A stretch of DNA of 64,000 bases from Bacillota bacterium (GCA_030057655.1 JASGUQ010000020.1:43815-107814); one strand, 5' to 3'. Shown: positions 1 through 8,873, numbered from the stretch's first letter. Numbers and translations are program-made. The notes: generated from the letters alone by a model not told the origin.

Positions 1-1587
1 AACTTCCTCTGCGGCGCCAAGGCGGACAAGGATTTGATCCGCGTTGGCGCGGAAAAAGCTTATGTGGAAGGGATTTTTAATATTCAGGGACTCAGCGCGG
101 TCAAGGATCAGCTAAACACGATGCAAATGCTGGAAGAAGATGAGGATCAGCTGATTTTATCGCGTGAGATGAGCATCAAGGGCCGAAGTGTTTTCAGGGT
201 AAACGGCCTTGCGGTAACCGGTGCGGTCTATCAGGAGTTGACCGCCAAACTGATCGATATCCATGGCCAGCACGAGCACCAGTCGCTTCTAAACGATCAG
301 GCGCATCTTAATTTTCTGGATCTGCTTGGCGACAGCGCGCATGAAGAGCTGCGCCTTTTAACGCGCGAAGCGTTTTTATTGTATTCTCAGCATAAGAAGT
401 CCTTGCAGGCTGCGCAAAAGAGCAGCCTTGAACGCAATGAGCGCTTCGATGTGCTGGAAATGAGGCGCAGGGAGCTTTCAGCGGCTAAATTAAAGCCCGG
501 CGAAGAGGAAGAACTTCAGCAGGAAAAAAACATGCTTCGAAACGCGGACAAAATGATCCAGGCGATCGAAGGTGTTTGCAATGCACTCACTGAATCAGAC
601 GGAGAGGAGACGGTTTTATCGCTGATCCGGCAGTCTGATCAGCTGTTGGAAAGAATAAAAGATTTTCATCCGGATTTTCCGTCTTTTCAGGCGCGCCTGG
701 ATTCGGTCTACTACGAAATCGAGGAAATCGGCCGTGAATTAAGCGCGTACCTGCGCGAAATCAACGCGGATGAGAGCAGGCTTGAAGAGGTGGAGACCCG
801 GCTGGACCTGCTGCGCAAACTGCAGCGGAAATACGGCCCGACCACTGAAGCGATGCTTAAGACTTTAAGCGAGGTTGAGCAGGAACTCAAACAATTTGAG
901 ACGCTTGAAGAAGATCTGGAAAAACTGCAGCGCGATCTGCTGGAGAGTGAAAAGCGCTACCGCGAACTGGCTCTGAGCTTAAGCGCGTCGCGCAAAAAAC
1001 TGGCCTCCCTGTATGAAAAAAAGATCGAATCGGTTTTACATGAGCTGAATATGACCGCCACCCGTTTTATCATTCAAGTCATGCAGGACAAAAGTCAGTT
1101 TTCACAGGACGGCATGGACAAAGTCAGCATGCTGATTTCCGCCAATACCGGGGAAGAACCAAAGCCCCTGGCAAAAATCGCTTCCGGAGGCGAGTTGTCG
1201 CGCGTCATGCTTGCCATGAAAACGATGACCGCGCAAAAAAACGAGATCCCGACCATGGTGTTTGATGAGATAGACACGGGCGTTTCAGGAAGGACGGCCC
1301 AGATCATCGCGCAAAAGCTGTGGGACATCGCGCGTTTCCGCCAGGTCATCTGCGTTACCCATTTGCACCAGCTGGCCTCCATGGCCAACAGCCAGTTTCT
1401 TGTCAGCAAAGAGGAAAAGGATGCGCGCACAAGCGCGGAAGTGCGCTTGTTAAAAGAGGATGAGCGCGTTGTTGAAATCGCCAAGATGCTGGGCGATCTT
1501 GATACACAGGGGGACAGCAGCCTCAATCACGCGAGCGTCCTTCTGAAGGACGGCGCCGCCTATCGGGCAAAATTGCCTGGCATATAA
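1..1587 (+). CDS. recN: DNA repair protein RecN (5' end outside window)
   Basis: SMC-like ATPase that organises DNA ends at double-strand breaks during recombinational repair in the cytoplasm. The reading frame is open from base 1, so the start codon and the N-terminal Walker A region lie upstream. The first visible residues (NFLCGAKADKDLIR) match the segment just after Walker A in RecN, and 528 residues are present of roughly 560-580. A central coiled coil rich in Glu, Leu and Arg is followed by the ABC signature ASGGELSR near residue 395, Walker B (MVFDEIDTGVSG) near residue 420, and the H-loop region THLHQLAS. The gene ends 200 bp before rplU, which has its own promoter and leader. Identification is by family motifs and is secure; only the 5' end is missing. 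Confidence 0.96.
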   Translation, partial: NFLCGAKADKDLIRVGAEKAYVEGIFNIQGLSAVKDQLNTMQMLEEDEDQLILSREMSIKGRSVFRVNGLAVTGAVYQELTAKLIDIHGQHEHQSLLNDQAHLNFLDLLGDSAHEELRLLTREAFLLYSQHKKSLQAAQKSSLERNERFDVLEMRRRELSAAKLKPGEEEELQQEKNMLRNADKMIQAIEGVCNALTESDGEETVLSLIRQSDQLLERIKDFHPDFPSFQARLDSVYYEIEEIGRELSAYLREINADESRLEEVETRLDLLRKLQRKYGPTTEAMLKTLSEVEQELKQFETLEEDLEKLQRDLLESEKRYRELALSLSASRKKLASLYEKKIESVLHELNMTATRFIIQVMQDKSQFSQDGMDKVSMLISANTGEEPKPLAKIASGGELSRVMLAMKTMTAQKNEIPTMVFDEIDTGVSGRTAQIIAQKLWDIARFRQVICVTHLHQLASMANSQFLVSKEEKDARTSAEVRLLKEDERVVEIAKMLGDLDTQGDSSLNHASVLLKDGAAYRAKLPGI

Positions 1588-1657
1588 GTTATTTTCTATG
1601 TTACACTCAGTTTTGGAAAATGACGCGGCAAAAATCGTGAATTGCTTTGAAAAATCC

Positions 1658-1686
1658 TTGACCTTTATGTTCATATTATGTTAAAT
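1658..1686 (+). promoter_or_regulatory. Putative promoter for rplU-prp-rpmA
   Basis: TTGACC at 1658-1663 and TTAAAT at 1681-1686 are separated by 17 bp, in the gap between recN and rplU. The -10 is weak (4 of 6), but the spacing is ideal and the site lies just upstream of the predicted L21 leader. Confidence 0.5.
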
Positions 1687-1687
1687 T

Positions 1688-1787
1688 AACACTTGGCCGC
1701 TTGGGTGAGGCTTTAAAATGCTTTTGCTGCCTCTGGATTGAAAGACATCCATGAACCCGGCGAGTAATTTATTGGAGGTGCTGCAAG
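1688..1787 (+). ncRNA. Probable ribosomal protein L21 leader RNA
   Basis: The roughly 100 bases before rplU contain a segment CCGCTTGGGTGAGG and later a CATCCATGAACCCGGCG segment next to the ribosome binding site. These resemble the L21 leader found upstream of rplU in Firmicutes, thought to mediate feedback control of the rplU-prp-rpmA operon by a ribosomal protein. The match is from memory of the family; a covariance-model scan would settle it. No other reading frame explains this conserved-looking untranslated leader. Confidence 0.6.
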
Positions 1788-2093
1788 GTGTACGCAATCA
1801 TTGCGACTGGCGGCAAACAGTATCGCGTGTCCGAAGGGGACACCATCTATGTCGAGAAACTCGACGCTCAGGAGAACAGTGAGGTCAATTTCCCTGTCCT
1901 GATGCTTTCCGGTGAGGAAATCGTTATGGGAACGCCGGAGGTTCAGGGCGCCAGCGTGACCGGAAAAGTGATCCGCCACGGCAAAGGGGCCAAGATCATT
2001 GTTTACAAGTACAAGAGCAAGAAAAACTACCGCCGCAAACAGGGCCATCGTCAGCCGTTCACACAGGTGGAGATCACCGCGATCAAAGGCTGA
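1788..2093 (+). CDS. rplU: 50S ribosomal protein L21
   Basis: Structural protein of the large ribosomal subunit that binds 23S rRNA. The 101-residue product has the family start [13 protein letters not shown] and the C-terminal basic block with [14 protein letters not shown], and is of normal length. Translation starts at a GTG preceded by GGAGG with suitable spacing. It is the first gene of an rplU-prp-rpmA operon: prp begins 1 bp after its stop codon. That order is typical of Firmicutes. Confidence 0.98.
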   Translation: MYAIIATGGKQYRVSEGDTIYVEKLDAQENSEVNFPVLMLSGEEIVMGTPEVQGASVTGKVIRHGKGAKIIVYKYKSKKNYRRKQGHRQPFTQVEITAIKG

Positions 2094-2094
2094 G

Positions 2095-2409
2095 ATGACC
2101 GTTATCCGCATGCTTGAGCAGCATGGCACTCTCACAGGATTTGAAGTCAAAGGCCATGCCGGTGCGGGCACAGAGGGCAACGATCTGGTTTGCGCGGCAA
2201 TCTCCTTCCTCGCTACAACCTGCGCGAATGCGCTTGAGGAAGTCGCCGGGAAAAAGCCCTTGATCAAGCAAGGCGAAGCCTATCTGAAAGCGGAGCTTCC
2301 GCTCAAAGACATTTCAGTTCCCGCAACCGTTATCTTGAGGACTTTCTACCGGGGCGCGAAAGATTTGCTTGAAGCGCACCCAGAACATGTCAGCCTGATT
2401 GACAAATGA
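2095..2409 (+). CDS. prp: Ribosomal-processing cysteine protease Prp
   Basis: Cysteine protease that removes the N-terminal extension of ribosomal protein L27 before its assembly into the ribosome. The 104-residue product shows the two expected catalytic regions: GHA with the catalytic His near residue 20, and DLVCAAISFL with the catalytic Cys about a dozen residues later. The ATG lies 1 bp after the rplU stop; an in-frame extension further upstream would overlap rplU and is not used. Its substrate, L27 with a cleavable LNLQLFA leader, is encoded immediately downstream, so enzyme and substrate share one operon. Confidence 0.95.
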   Translation: MTVIRMLEQHGTLTGFEVKGHAGAGTEGNDLVCAAISFLATTCANALEEVAGKKPLIKQGEAYLKAELPLKDISVPATVILRTFYRGAKDLLEAHPEHVSLIDK

Positions 2410-2432
2410 TTTGAAAAATTGGAGGGATCCAC

Positions 2433-2729
2433 ATGTTAAAGCTTAATCTTCAGTTGTTCGCACACAAAAAAGGAATGGGATCTACGCGCAACGGCCGCGA
2501 CAGCGAGAGCAAACGCCTTGGGCCCAAGCGCGCGGACGGACAATTCGTCCTCGCCGGCAACATCCTCGTCCGCCAGCGCGGCACCAAGATCCATCCCGGT
2601 ACCAATGTCGGCATTGGCAAGGACGACACGCTGTTTGCCCTTAAGGACGGCTTGGTACGCTTTGAGCACATGGGCAAGCTTCGCAAGAAGGTCAGCATTT
2701 ACCCTGTCGAGGAAGCGGTCGCTCAGTAA
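2433..2729 (+). CDS. rpmA: 50S ribosomal protein L27 with cleavable N-terminal extension
   Basis: Ribosomal protein near the peptidyl transferase centre; its mature N-terminus reaches the tRNA acceptor ends. The 98-residue precursor begins [10 protein letters not shown] followed by [20 protein letters not shown], the form in which Prp cuts after the LQLFA motif to leave a mature protein starting HKKG. This extension is characteristic of Firmicutes and relatives and is absent from E. coli L27. A strong GGAGG ribosome site precedes the ATG. A rho-independent terminator follows, so this closes the operon. Confidence 0.98.
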   Translation: MLKLNLQLFAHKKGMGSTRNGRDSESKRLGPKRADGQFVLAGNILVRQRGTKIHPGTNVGIGKDDTLFALKDGLVRFEHMGKLRKKVSIYPVEEAVAQ

Positions 2730-2749
2730 TTGACAACTTTTTTCTGCAC

Positions 2750-2775
2750 GCCACCTGATTTCAGGTGGCTTTTTG
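2750..2775 (+). terminator. Rho-independent terminator after rpmA
   Basis: GCCACCTGA and TCAGGTGGC form a near-perfect hairpin, followed by CTTTTTG. It lies 20 bp after the rpmA stop and separates the ribosomal operon from cdaA. Confidence 0.9.
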
Positions 2776-2876
2776 TTATTATGAAGCATCACATTCAACA
2801 TGATGAAACGTTTTACAATTATCAATAAATTGTAACAAAAATGTAAAATGGGCTACCTTTAAATCCTTTTATATTG

Positions 2877-2882
2877 TATAAT
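2877..2882 (+). promoter_or_regulatory. Possible -10 element for the cdaA operon
   Basis: A perfect TATAAT lies 32 bp before the cdaA start in an AT-rich stretch. No convincing -35 is seen at 16-18 bp, so the assignment is tentative. Confidence 0.4.
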
Positions 2883-2914
2883 AAGATGTATTGAATCAGA
2901 AAGGAAGAAGGCCG

Positions 2915-3784
2915 ATGAAGCAACTCTCAGTCAGCATCGAGACCTTTTTCTGGAATATCACAAACCGCATTCAAATCAAAGACCTGCTGGACATTCTGAT
3001 CATCGCCTTTTTGCTGTACAAGGTTTTTCAAATCACCCAGCAGACCCGGGCCGGGCAGGTTTTCAAGGGCTTTTTGCTGCTGATTTTGATCGGCTGGCTC
3101 GCCAATCTGTTTGGTTTTCAGGCGCTTAACTGGCTCATCGGCAACATCGTCAGCAACGGCGCGATCGCGCTGCTGATCCTGTTTCAGCCTGAATTGCGGA
3201 ACGCATTGGAGCAATTTGGCCGAAAGACAAAGGTTGCGCACATCGGCTCCGACATGGATGAAGCCAGCCGGATCGTGTTTGAAGTGACCCAGTGTGTGAT
3301 CAGCCTGGCCAGACGCCGCGTCGGCGCTCTGATCGTGTTTGAGCAAAAATCCGGCTTAAAGGATTTTATCGACACAGGCACGACGATTGATTCCAAGATA
3401 TCAGGCCCTTTGATCGCCAATATTTTTGAACCCAATACGCCGCTGCACGATGGCGCTGTCATCATCAGGGATGACCGGATCGTCGCGGCGGGCTGCGTGC
3501 TGTCATTGAGCGCCAACAGCAGCCTTGGACGCGAACTGGGAACGCGGCACCGCGCCGGCCTTGGCGTGACAGAAGGCACCGACGCCATCGTTTTGATCGT
3601 TTCCGAAGAAACCGGAATCATTTCAATGGCGCAGGCAGGCAAATTGACCCGCCACATGGACGCGGACAGCCTGACCAAGATCCTGTCCACCATGTACCAG
3701 CATGACAAAAAGTCGCTGAAGGACCTGCTGCTTGGTATTAAAAACAAAATTTTCGGAAAGGCAAAGCGCAGAGATGAGCAATGA
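2915..3784 (+). CDS. cdaA: Diadenylate cyclase CdaA (c-di-AMP synthase)
   Basis: Membrane-bound enzyme that condenses two ATP into cyclic di-AMP, which controls potassium and osmolyte transport and cell-wall homeostasis. Three hydrophobic segments occupy about residues 20-95, followed by the DAC domain with the catalytic DGA motif (LHDGAVII, near residue 178) and the RHR motif (GTRHRAG, near residue 212). The ATG at 2915 follows an AAGGAAGAAGG ribosome site and gives 289 residues; an in-frame TTG 24 bp upstream is less likely. The stop overlaps the start of cdaR by 11 bp, so the synthase and its regulator are translationally coupled. A c-di-AMP receptor gene (darA) occurs near 59 kb. Confidence 0.97.
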   Translation: MKQLSVSIETFFWNITNRIQIKDLLDILIIAFLLYKVFQITQQTRAGQVFKGFLLLILIGWLANLFGFQALNWLIGNIVSNGAIALLILFQPELRNALEQFGRKTKVAHIGSDMDEASRIVFEVTQCVISLARRRVGALIVFEQKSGLKDFIDTGTTIDSKISGPLIANIFEPNTPLHDGAVIIRDDRIVAAGCVLSLSANSSLGRELGTRHRAGLGVTEGTDAIVLIVSEETGIISMAQAGKLTRHMDADSLTKILSTMYQHDKKSLKDLLLGIKNKIFGKAKRRDEQ

Positions 3785-4838
3785 GCAAATAAAGCCCACC
3801 GCTGCTTCTGCGGCTAAAACCTTGTTAATGCGCATTTTTGAAGCGATCAGGCACAACTGGAAGCTGAAGCTGCTTTCTCTTTTGATCGCTGTGACCGTTT
3901 GGGGGGCTTTGATCAGCCAGGACCCAAGCCTGACCCGCGAGAAAACATTTGATAATGTTCCGGTTTCCATCACCGGCGCGGAGACCCTTCAGCGCAGCGG
4001 TTTGGTGGTTGTGGAAGGCCTTGAGCGCCTTGAACCAATCAGGATGCGCGTTGACGTGCCGCAAAAATCATATGATACCGTCAGCGCCTCCAACTACTCA
4101 GTCCGCGTTGATTTAAGCCGGATTACCTCGGTGGGGGAACAAAAAATCCCGATCTTGACGCTCTCCACAACAACCTACGGCAACGTCAGCTGGCTGTCAG
4201 CCAATGAAATTACAGTCAGGGTAGAGGAATACGTCACACGCCGCCGCATCCCCGTTAAAGCGGTGCAGACCGGTCAGGTTCCTGAGGGGTTTTATTCCAC
4301 TTCACTCAATGTGGATCCGGCCAACGTCATTATTTCAGGCCCCAAAACCATGGTTGAACGAATTGAATCGGTTGTCGTTGCTGTTGATATGTCCGCGGTC
4401 GCTTCCAACATCGGCGTGCAGTATACAGCAGTTCCTTTCCGGCTCATGGACAAAGAAGGAAACGAGATCAAAAGCAAACTGATTTCCGTGACCAGCGAAA
4501 ATGTCCTGCTTGATACCATTTTGATCGAGCAGTCCGTTTATGCTACCAAAATCGCGGATGTCAACTTAACCGCTGTCACCAAAGGAAAGGTAAGGGAGGG
4601 ATATCGGATTGCCGCTGTGACCTCTGATCCAAAACAGATTGAGATCGCGGGAAATCCGGAAGACATCAAGAACATTGATCTTCTTGATTTGTTCTCCTTT
4701 CTTGATGTAAGCGATATGACAGAAACTGCGATCAGAGCGTTCCGGGTTGTGAAGCCTGACGGCGTTGTGTATATGAGCGACACAGCCGTGTATTTGACGG
4801 TCGAGATCGTTCCTGTTGATTCAACAACAGAGGAATAA
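3774..4838 (+). CDS. cdaR: CdaA regulatory protein CdaR (YbbR-domain protein)
   Basis: Membrane-anchored extracytoplasmic protein that binds CdaA and modulates c-di-AMP synthesis. The 354-residue product has one N-terminal membrane segment (about residues 28-44, LKLLSLLIAVTVWGAL) preceded by basic residues. Several YbbR-type beta-rich repeats follow, recognisable by the VEEYVTRRIPVK-like and VIISGPK segments. The ATG lies inside the end of cdaA, as expected for this conserved pair; upstream in-frame starts would sit deeper in cdaA. The next gene starts directly after the stop codon. Confidence 0.92.
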   Translation: MSNEQIKPTAASAAKTLLMRIFEAIRHNWKLKLLSLLIAVTVWGALISQDPSLTREKTFDNVPVSITGAETLQRSGLVVVEGLERLEPIRMRVDVPQKSYDTVSASNYSVRVDLSRITSVGEQKIPILTLSTTTYGNVSWLSANEITVRVEEYVTRRRIPVKAVQTGQVPEGFYSTSLNVDPANVIISGPKTMVERIESVVVAVDMSAVASNIGVQYTAVPFRLMDKEGNEIKSKLISVTSENVLLDTILIEQSVYATKIADVNLTAVTKGKVREGYRIAAVTSDPKQIEIAGNPEDIKNIDLLDLFSFLDVSDMTETAIRAFRVVKPDGVVYMSDTAVYLTVEIVPVDSTTEE

Positions 4839-5744
4839 ATGAGCCTTTTAGCTGATAATTTGTTTGCATTGCTGCTGGGATGGACGCGCAGCCTGTTTAA
4901 CGGCCTCTGGAACCTGATCACCAACAACAGCTCCGGATTTGTTGGGTTCCTGCAGCGGTTCTGGCTGCCGCTTTTAATTATTCTGCTTTTTGCCGGCACT
5001 TTTTTCGACCTGCTCATCTGGCTGATCCGCTGGCGTCCGTATTATGTTTGGGGTTCGCGCTTAAGGAAACGCGCCAATCGCAAACGCCTGGAACGGACAA
5101 GCGACTACATGGACAGTTTGGACCATTCTCCTTTGGATCTGCCTGAGTATCGCACCCAGGATCAGTATGATGAATTGCCCAATCAACCGGTGTATTTTGA
5201 TTATCATCAGCCCGATCACCAGGAACCTTATGTACAACCGGTTCAAGAGGTTCAGGAAGATGAAGGCTTTTATTTTCAAAATCCGCAGATGGAGCCTGAG
5301 ACACCTTTTGTGCCGGATCTGCCCTGGCAGCCTGCCATACAGAATTCCCCGCCTGTTTATGACGACATCAACCAAGTTGAGCCTGACTTTTATGAAGCTG
5401 AACCCGCAGAGCAGGAAACACAATACAATGACGCCGTATTCATGCCTCCTGAAGCGACCAGCAGTTTAACTGCAGACACCGGAACATTGCCGCGGTATGA
5501 TGACGAGCCCAGCCAGAACACCTCTTCCAGGCGCAGAAGGACAGCGCGGCATCAGCGAAGCAACGTGTTTCAGTCGATTAAGGACACTCTTTTTACAGCA
5601 GAGAACGAGCAAGACTTAATGGACGGCTTTCAACCGCCTGTCAGGCCGGAAGATGCTTTTCATAAGCCTTTTTACCCCCAGAACTACAATTATAAAGATC
5701 AGTCGGTCAGCAGTGTTCCACCTGAAGATCCAAATCAGCCATGA
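4839..5744 (+). CDS. Unknown membrane protein with long acidic, Pro/Tyr-rich tail
   Basis: No family is recognised. The 301-residue product has two hydrophobic stretches, about residues 5-28 and 42-64, and a basic patch after the second (RLRKRANRKRLERTS). The remaining 200 or so residues look disordered: rich in Glu, Asp, Pro, Gln and Tyr, with a short basic block RRRRTARHQR near residue 230. The charge pattern suggests a membrane anchor with a cytoplasmic tail. It abuts the cdaR stop and overlaps the next gene by 4 bp (ATGA), so it is made together with the c-di-AMP synthase module. Gene position suggests a partner or scaffold role, but that is inference only. Confidence 0.75.
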   Translation: MSLLADNLFALLLGWTRSLFNGLWNLITNNSSGFVGFLQRFWLPLLIILLFAGTFFDLLIWLIRWRPYYVWGSRLRKRANRKRLERTSDYMDSLDHSPLDLPEYRTQDQYDELPNQPVYFDYHQPDHQEPYVQPVQEVQEDEGFYFQNPQMEPETPFVPDLPWQPAIQNSPPVYDDINQVEPDFYEAEPAEQETQYNDAVFMPPEATSSLTADTGTLPRYDDEPSQNTSSRRRRTARHQRSNVFQSIKDTLFTAENEQDLMDGFQPPVRPEDAFHKPFYPQNYNYKDQSVSSVPPEDPNQP

Positions 5745-7075
5745 GCGTGGATGTTTCTTGCCTGCCAGAAGATTTCCTGAAGAACATCAAATCTCTGTTA
5801 AAGGACGAGTATCCTGAATTTATTTCAACATACGCCCAGCCTGCTTGTAGGGGCGCTCATTTTTCTGTCAGGCGCGGAGCGGTTCAGCCGCTTCATTGGG
5901 CAGAGTCCGTCATTCCCTGGGCTGAAAACGGCTGGCACCTTGAGGAAGGATCGCAGCCGGGCACAAGCCCCCTTCATTGGGCAGGCCGGTACTACATCCA
6001 GGAGCCAAGCGCCATGGCCGCTGTCAGCGCCTTGTCGGTTGAGCCTGGGGACAAGGTGCTTGACCTTTGCGCCGCGCCCGGCGGAAAATCAAGCCAGATT
6101 GCCAACAGTCTAAAAGGGCACGGCCTGTTAATCTCCAATGACCCATATCTTTCCCGGGCGCGCGAATTAAGCCGGAACCTGGAGAGGATGGGCGTTTCTA
6201 ACTGCGTCGTCACCGCAAACCGGCCTGAACAGCTGTCCTCTGTTTTTCCTGGCTTCTTTGACAAGATCCTGGTTGACGCGCCCTGCTCGGGGGAAGGGAT
6301 GTTCCGCAAAGAGCCCGAGGTGATTTCTCACTGGCACAAGGATTTGCCCAAGCAGAACGCGCTCAGGCAGCTTGAGATATTAAGACAGGCGGCTTTGATG
6401 CTCAGGCCCGGCGGGAGCCTGCTTTACAGCACCTGCACCTTTAATCAAATTGAGAACGAAGGCGTTATTGACGGTTTTCTGAAAGCGCATCCTGATTTTT
6501 CGCTTCACCCCTTTTCGCTTCAGGGCCTCGCGCCGTCAAAAGACGGGATCATGCGCCTTTGGCCCCACAGGGTGAGGGGAGAAGGCCACTTTTTAGCTTT
6601 GTTAAAGCGCTCTTTAAACAACGCGGCTGTTCAGGCTGAAAGAGCTGTTTCGCGTTTTAACGCGCTCAGCGGCAAAGGGAAAATACCTTCTGAGGTCAAG
6701 AAAATCCTTCAGGAATGGGTGCTTGAAAAGGTGGAAGCGGACGCGGTGTTTTCAGGCTCCTTTGTTAAACTGCCCGTTGATCTTCCAAATCTTGAGGGGC
6801 TGACTGTTTTGCGCCTTGGTTTGCAACTGTGCAGATTTATCGGGAAAACCCTGGTTCCGGATCACGCGCTCGCCTTGGCCTTAACACCAAGTAAAATGAT
6901 TTCTTTTGATGAATTTCATGCGGAGAAATACCGGGAAGGCCAGCCGATCAAAATTGACGATCATCTCAGCGGTTTTTGCGCCGCGGCGCTTGAAGGCTGG
7001 CCGATTGGCTGGGGGAAAGCTTCTAATGGAGTCTTAAAAAACCACTATCCAAAGGGCTTGAGAAAACCAGGATAA
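5741..7075 (+). CDS. RsmF/NOL1-type RNA (cytosine-5-)methyltransferase
   Basis: S-adenosylmethionine-dependent enzyme that methylates cytosine C5 in rRNA or tRNA. The 444-residue protein has the SAM-binding motif VLDLCAAPGGKS near residue 105 and two catalytic cysteine motifs, DAPCSGEGMFRK near residue 184 and YSTCTFN near residue 230. The spacing and the extra C-terminal region (about residues 320-440) match the RsmF/YebU group rather than RsmB, which has an N-terminal NusB-like domain not seen here. The start codon overlaps the previous stop (ATGA). It ends 11 bp from the convergent phosphodiesterase gene, with no clear terminator between them. The exact RNA target cannot be read from sequence. 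Confidence 0.9.
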   Translation: MSVDVSCLPEDFLKNIKSLLKDEYPEFISTYAQPACRGAHFSVRRGAVQPLHWAESVIPWAENGWHLEEGSQPGTSPLHWAGRYYIQEPSAMAAVSALSVEPGDKVLDLCAAPGGKSSQIANSLKGHGLLISNDPYLSRARELSRNLERMGVSNCVVTANRPEQLSSVFPGFFDKILVDAPCSGEGMFRKEPEVISHWHKDLPKQNALRQLEILRQAALMLRPGGSLLYSTCTFNQIENEGVIDGFLKAHPDFSLHPFSLQGLAPSKDGIMRLWPHRVRGEGHFLALLKRSLNNAAVQAERAVSRFNALSGKGKIPSEVKKILQEWVLEKVEADAVFSGSFVKLPVDLPNLEGLTVLRLGLQLCRFIGKTLVPDHALALALTPSKMISFDEFHAEKYREGQPIKIDDHLSGFCAAALEGWPIGWGKASNGVLKNHYPKGLRKPG

Positions 7076-7086
7076 ATGTGATTCTT

Positions 7087-7554
7087 TTAAAGCCTGATCC
7101 TTCTGAATTCGGGTTGTATCCTGCCATCGCTGAACAAATTCAAAAAGGCATACTGCCCATTTTTTAACGCGCCTGGATTGACGCAGTAAACGCTGTTTAC
7201 AATTTCCAACCCTTGGTTATGGGTGTGGCCATACACCGCGATGCGCGCCTGCTGCTTGGAAGCATCCGAAGCCAAAAGACCCCTTGTTAGCTTTGCCCGG
7301 TGCAAATGACCGTGGGCCAGGTAGATTCTGTGCTCCCCAAAAACAATCAGCTCCCAATCCGGCGCTGAAGAACTGAAGTCGCAGTTGCCGCGAACACTGT
7401 AGTACGGCACCTCCGGAAAAATATGGTTGCTTGAAAACCCCGCATCGCCCGCGAACAAAACGGCGTCTGGCAAAGAGCCTCTGCGGACTTCTTTTTCCAT
7501 TTCATCGCGGTATTCAACATGCCCGTGCGAATCGCTGAACAGCAGCAGCTTCAT
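7087..7554 (-). CDS. YfcE/MJ0936-type metallophosphoesterase
   Basis: Predicted Mn2+-dependent phosphodiesterase of the small calcineurin-like family; the natural substrate is unknown. The 155-residue product carries the ordered metal-binding motifs SDSHG, AGDA (in the usual GD position), RGNCD, AHGH and GHTH, and ends with the NPGA segment typical of the YfcE group. The ATG overlaps the stop of the upstream rph-rdgB gene by 4 bp, so the two are translationally coupled. Firmicutes often place this enzyme after the RdgB gene. Confidence 0.9.
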   Translation of the reverse strand: MKLLLFSDSHGHVEYRDEMEKEVRRGSLPDAVLFAGDAGFSSNHIFPEVPYYSVRGNCDFSSSAPDWELIVFGEHRIYLAHGHLHRAKLTRGLLASDASKQQARIAVYGHTHNQGLEIVNSVYCVNPGALKNGQYAFLNLFSDGRIQPEFRRIRL

Positions 7555-8855
7555 GAAATGGCCTCCACAAGTTTGTTCATCGCTCTCGCCCGGTGGCTGA
7601 CCGCGTTTTTTTCTGTTTCATTCATTTCAGCGAAGGTCTTGCCGCTGTCCGTTTCAAACAGCGGGTCATATCCGAAGCCGCCCGAACCGCGCGGGGCATG
7701 GATGATGGTCCCCTCGCAAGTTCCAAGAAAGACTCTCGTCTTGCAGAAGGGGGAAGCCAGCGCCAAGGCGCTGACAAAGCGCGCGGAGCGGTTTAAATTT
7801 GATTCCATGTTTTTAAGCAGCAGGTCGTTGTTCGCTTTGTCATTCCCGTGATCTCCCGCATACCTTGCGCTGTGAACGCCCGGTTGGCCGTTTAAGGCGT
7901 CCACTTCAAGGCCCGAATCATCCGCCAGGGTCAAGTAGCCCGTTGCTTTTGAGACCGCTTCCGCTTTTAAAATGGCATTTCCTTCAAAGCTGTCCGCTGT
8001 TTCCTCAACTTCTCCTGTGAACCCCGCTTCACGCATGCCAATGACCTCGTAACGTTCTTTCAGCATCGTTTGGAGTTCTTTGATCTTGTGCTGATTTCCG
8101 CTGGCAATGACCAGTTTTTGTTTTTGACGGATGAAGCGGGCTTTTTCACCCAGCGCAGCTCTTTGCGCTGCCATTAACTGCCTCACGCCTTCCTCGGCGA
8201 AATCCATCATCTTCAGCATCTGGCTTTTGGCAAAGGAACTGCCCTCGCCGGTACCCTGCACCTCGACAAAGCTGAACGTATCGTCCATCACGAAGTTCAT
8301 ATCCGCGTCCGCCTGGCTGTCCTCCACATAGCAGAGGTCTAAAAGCGCCTCATTTTTTACAATGCCGCAGCTGACGGCAGCGATCTGCTTGTGGATGGGG
8401 GATTCTTTTAAATTGCCTTCCTCGATCAGCTTGCTGACAGCCAGGCACAAGGCGATAAATCCGCCTGTGATGGAAGCGGTCCTCGTGCCGCCGTCTGCCT
8501 CCAGCACATCACAATCAATCGTAATGGTCCTTTCTCCAAGGCGCGTCAAATCGACTGCCTGGCGCAGCGCGCGGCCGATCAGACGGCTGATCTCAACACC
8601 GCGGCCATCTTTTTTGATGCCGTCCCTGCTTTTCCTTCTCCCTGTGGAGGCGGGGAGCATAGCGTACTCAGCCGTCAGCCAGCCCTGCTGTTTACCCCTT
8701 AAAAATGGGGGAACACCCTCCTCAACGGAAGCGGTCACGATCACCCTCGTGCCGCCGGATGAAATCAGGCAGCTTCCGGCAGCGGTTGACACAAAATCCG
8801 GTATGATCTCAATTTTTCTTAATTGATCTGGTTTTCTTCCATCAAATCGTTCCAT
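7551..8855 (-). CDS. Fused ribonuclease PH / non-canonical purine NTP pyrophosphatase (Rph-RdgB)
   Basis: One 434-residue polypeptide joins two enzymes. Residues 1 to about 240 are RNase PH, a phosphorolytic 3' exonuclease that trims tRNA precursors: start MERFDGRKPDQLR, RNase PH signature with GRGVEISRLIGR, and DADMNFVM. Residues from about 245 are the RdgB/Ham1 pyrophosphatase that removes dITP, XTP and ITP: VIASGNQHKIKEL, LADDSGLEVDALNG, GVHSARYAG and SGGFGYDPLF. Most bacteria encode these separately, often next to each other, so the pair has fused by loss of the stop between them. The ATG at 8855 follows AGAAAGG; a start 21 bp upstream would add MVERPCV and is less likely. Confidence 0.93.
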   Translation of the reverse strand: MERFDGRKPDQLRKIEIIPDFVSTAAGSCLISSGGTRVIVTASVEEGVPPFLRGKQQGWLTAEYAMLPASTGRRKSRDGIKKDGRGVEISRLIGRALRQAVDLTRLGERTITIDCDVLEADGGTRTASITGGFIALCLAVSKLIEEGNLKESPIHKQIAAVSCGIVKNEALLDLCYVEDSQADADMNFVMDDTFSFVEVQGTGEGSSFAKSQMLKMMDFAEEGVRQLMAAQRAALGEKARFIRQKQKLVIASGNQHKIKELQTMLKERYEVIGMREAGFTGEVEETADSFEGNAILKAEAVSKATGYLTLADDSGLEVDALNGQPGVHSARYAGDHGNDKANNDLLLKNMESNLNRSARFVSALALASPFCKTRVFLGTCEGTIIHAPRGSGGFGYDPLFETDSGKTFAEMNETEKNAVSHRARAMNKLVEAIS

Positions 8856-8873
8856 AACGCAAGGCCTTTCTAC

